Assembly (NCBI GenBank): GCA_016841605.1
Contig: JAENYV010000011.1
Location: 1 to 64,000 of the forward strand
DNA from: Dethiobacter alkaliphilus
Lineage (GTDB): Bacteria > Bacillota > Dethiobacteria > DTU022 > UBA8154
Direction of reading: 5' to 3'
Length of the DNA stretch: 64,000 nt
Part shown: piece after piece, positions 63,125 to 64,000 of the stretch
Layout of the letters: each line of letters begins with the position of its first letter
How positions within the stretch are numbered: position 1 is the first letter of the stretch
Position numbers and translations under genes: made by a program
Notes under the pieces: model-generated
The model's input: only the letters and a program-made list of their open reading frames with translations
Told to the model about the DNA's origin: nothing
Databases searched by the model: none

Positions 63125-64000
63125 ATCAGGCCGAGAGTGTATAGCTATTATGATTATGACTTGAATGGTTACTACTACTATACCTGCGGAGGCGATTACA
63201 ATCTGGCTGTTTACAATGATACGGCTTCCAGCAGTGTAAACTACGGCAGCACAACATATAATACCATCGATCATTCCCTTGATATCGACTGGTATAAAAT
63301 AAACGTCAGTGAAAATTCGAAAGTTAACTGTAAACTGGGAAATATCCCTGCCGGAACTGATTACGATCTTCAGGTATATAACAGCAATGCATCTCTAATG
63401 GGAGGTTCTTACCGCGGGAGCAATTACAGCGAAAATCTTTTTTTAATCCTTGAACCCGGCGATTACTATATTAAGGTCTACTCGTGGAGCGGGTATTCAA
63501 CCACGGCAAACTACAGTTTAAGGGTGAACAAATATATTCCCGACAGCTATGAACTCAATGAAAACCTGTTTTCAGGAAAAAACATCGATCCGAACCAGCC
63601 GATCTTTGCCACTATAGATAATCCGGAAGATCAGGACTGGTATAAAATAAATGTAAATCAAAATTCAAAGATAAACTTTATTTTAGAAGATATTCCGGCA
63701 TACCATGATTACGATATTTCCATATACGACAGTTCGCTGCAATATATAGGCGGTTCTTATCACAACAGCGACTCTACCGAAGACTTTACGCTGCTTCTCA
63801 ATCCGGGGATTTATAATATTATGGTTTACCCTTATGAGGGAGCGAATCAGTTTGAAGCGTACAGGTTAACAGCATACCAGTATTTCCCTGATGCCTATGA
63901 GTTTAACGAGACATTAACTACAGCAAAACCAATTGATTTGGGAACTCCCATCTGGGGGACTATAGACAACCAGCAGGACCAGGATTGGTATGAAGTGTAC
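63125..64000 (+). pseudogene. Downstream part of the subtilase reading frame: further PPC domains, cut by the window end
   Basis: The frame of the subtilase stays open without another stop from 63125 to the window end. It starts IRPRVYSYYDYDLNGYYYYT, completing the interrupted domain, then shows repeating signatures DIDWYKINV, DQDWYKINV and DQDWYEVY, each followed by a Y-D-x-x-x-Y-x-S pair and PGDYYIKVY or PGIYNIMVY. Spacing is about 115 residues. This is either the C-terminal half of a protein made by reading through TAG, or the broken tail of a pseudogene. It continues beyond 64000. Confidence 0.75.

Overview
The window looks like the chromosome of an anaerobic, endospore-forming Firmicute of the class Clostridia, most like the Peptococcaceae or Syntrophomonadaceae group. 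This rests on gene content (six-gene Rnf complex, SpoIVFA/SpoIVFB-like pair, T-box leader, PrpR/sigma-54 control of acyl-CoA genes, KhtT/KhtU, TIGR03960/TIGR03936 pair), strong AGGAGG ribosome sites and frequent TTG/GTG starts. No rRNA, tRNA or CRISPR array was seen. The species cannot be named from the sequence alone.

Layout. 1-4.1 kb is a worn mobile-element graveyard (IS110, IS66 and IS21 transposase relics) around an aldehyde:ferredoxin oxidoreductase and a MoaD/ThiS-like protein. 4.1-10.4 kb holds a long NfeD plus slipin pair, lepA, a 429-bp hairpin-rich element with terminal inverted repeats, and a KhtT/KhtU cation/proton antiporter pair. 10.5-14.9 kb holds a tryptophan-type T-box and type-2 trpB, hisG, and a YqeC-MocA fusion. 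15.0-21.6 kb is a catabolic unit: a PrpR-type sigma-54 activator, a clear -24/-12 promoter, then thiolase, 3-hydroxybutyryl-CoA dehydrogenase, acyl-CoA dehydrogenase and enoyl-CoA hydratase. 21.7-25.7 kb (minus strand) has a DRG/TGS GTPase and a secreted subtilase ending in a dockerin-like module.

25.8-33.7 kb is the redox-energy region: a promoter and structured leader, rnfCDGEAB, a strong terminator, moaC, apbE (the flavin transferase expected to load RnfG and RnfD) and a Gx transporter-like protein. 33.8-42.5 kb is the cell-shape and division cluster (maf, radC, mreBCD, PBP2, rodA, spoIVFA/B-like), without minC/minD between PBP2 and rodA. 42.5-49.1 kb holds proA (minus), two radical-SAM-linked proteins, RNase G and a radical SAM activase. 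49.2-57.8 kb, mostly minus strand, has aspC, serC, a lone VWA protein, cysteine desulfurase, thiI, a NifU-type scaffold and a phosphohexomutase. 58.0-59.5 kb is trxB-trxA. 59.5-64 kb contains a collapsed group II intron and a second subtilase whose string of PPC domains is cut by one in-frame TAG and runs off the window.

How it fits together: beta-oxidation-type enzymes and aldehyde oxidoreductase yield reduced flavoprotein, NADH and ferredoxin; Rnf couples ferredoxin and NADH to an ion gradient; ApbE services Rnf; IscS, ThiI and NifU supply sulfur and Fe-S clusters; MoaC, the MoaD-like protein and YqeC-MocA point to Mo/W enzymes. The most unusual signals are the single amber codon inside the PPC repeats, the unexplained structured leaders upstream of rnf and of the thiolase operon, and the small hairpin-rich transposon-like element with a second decayed copy.
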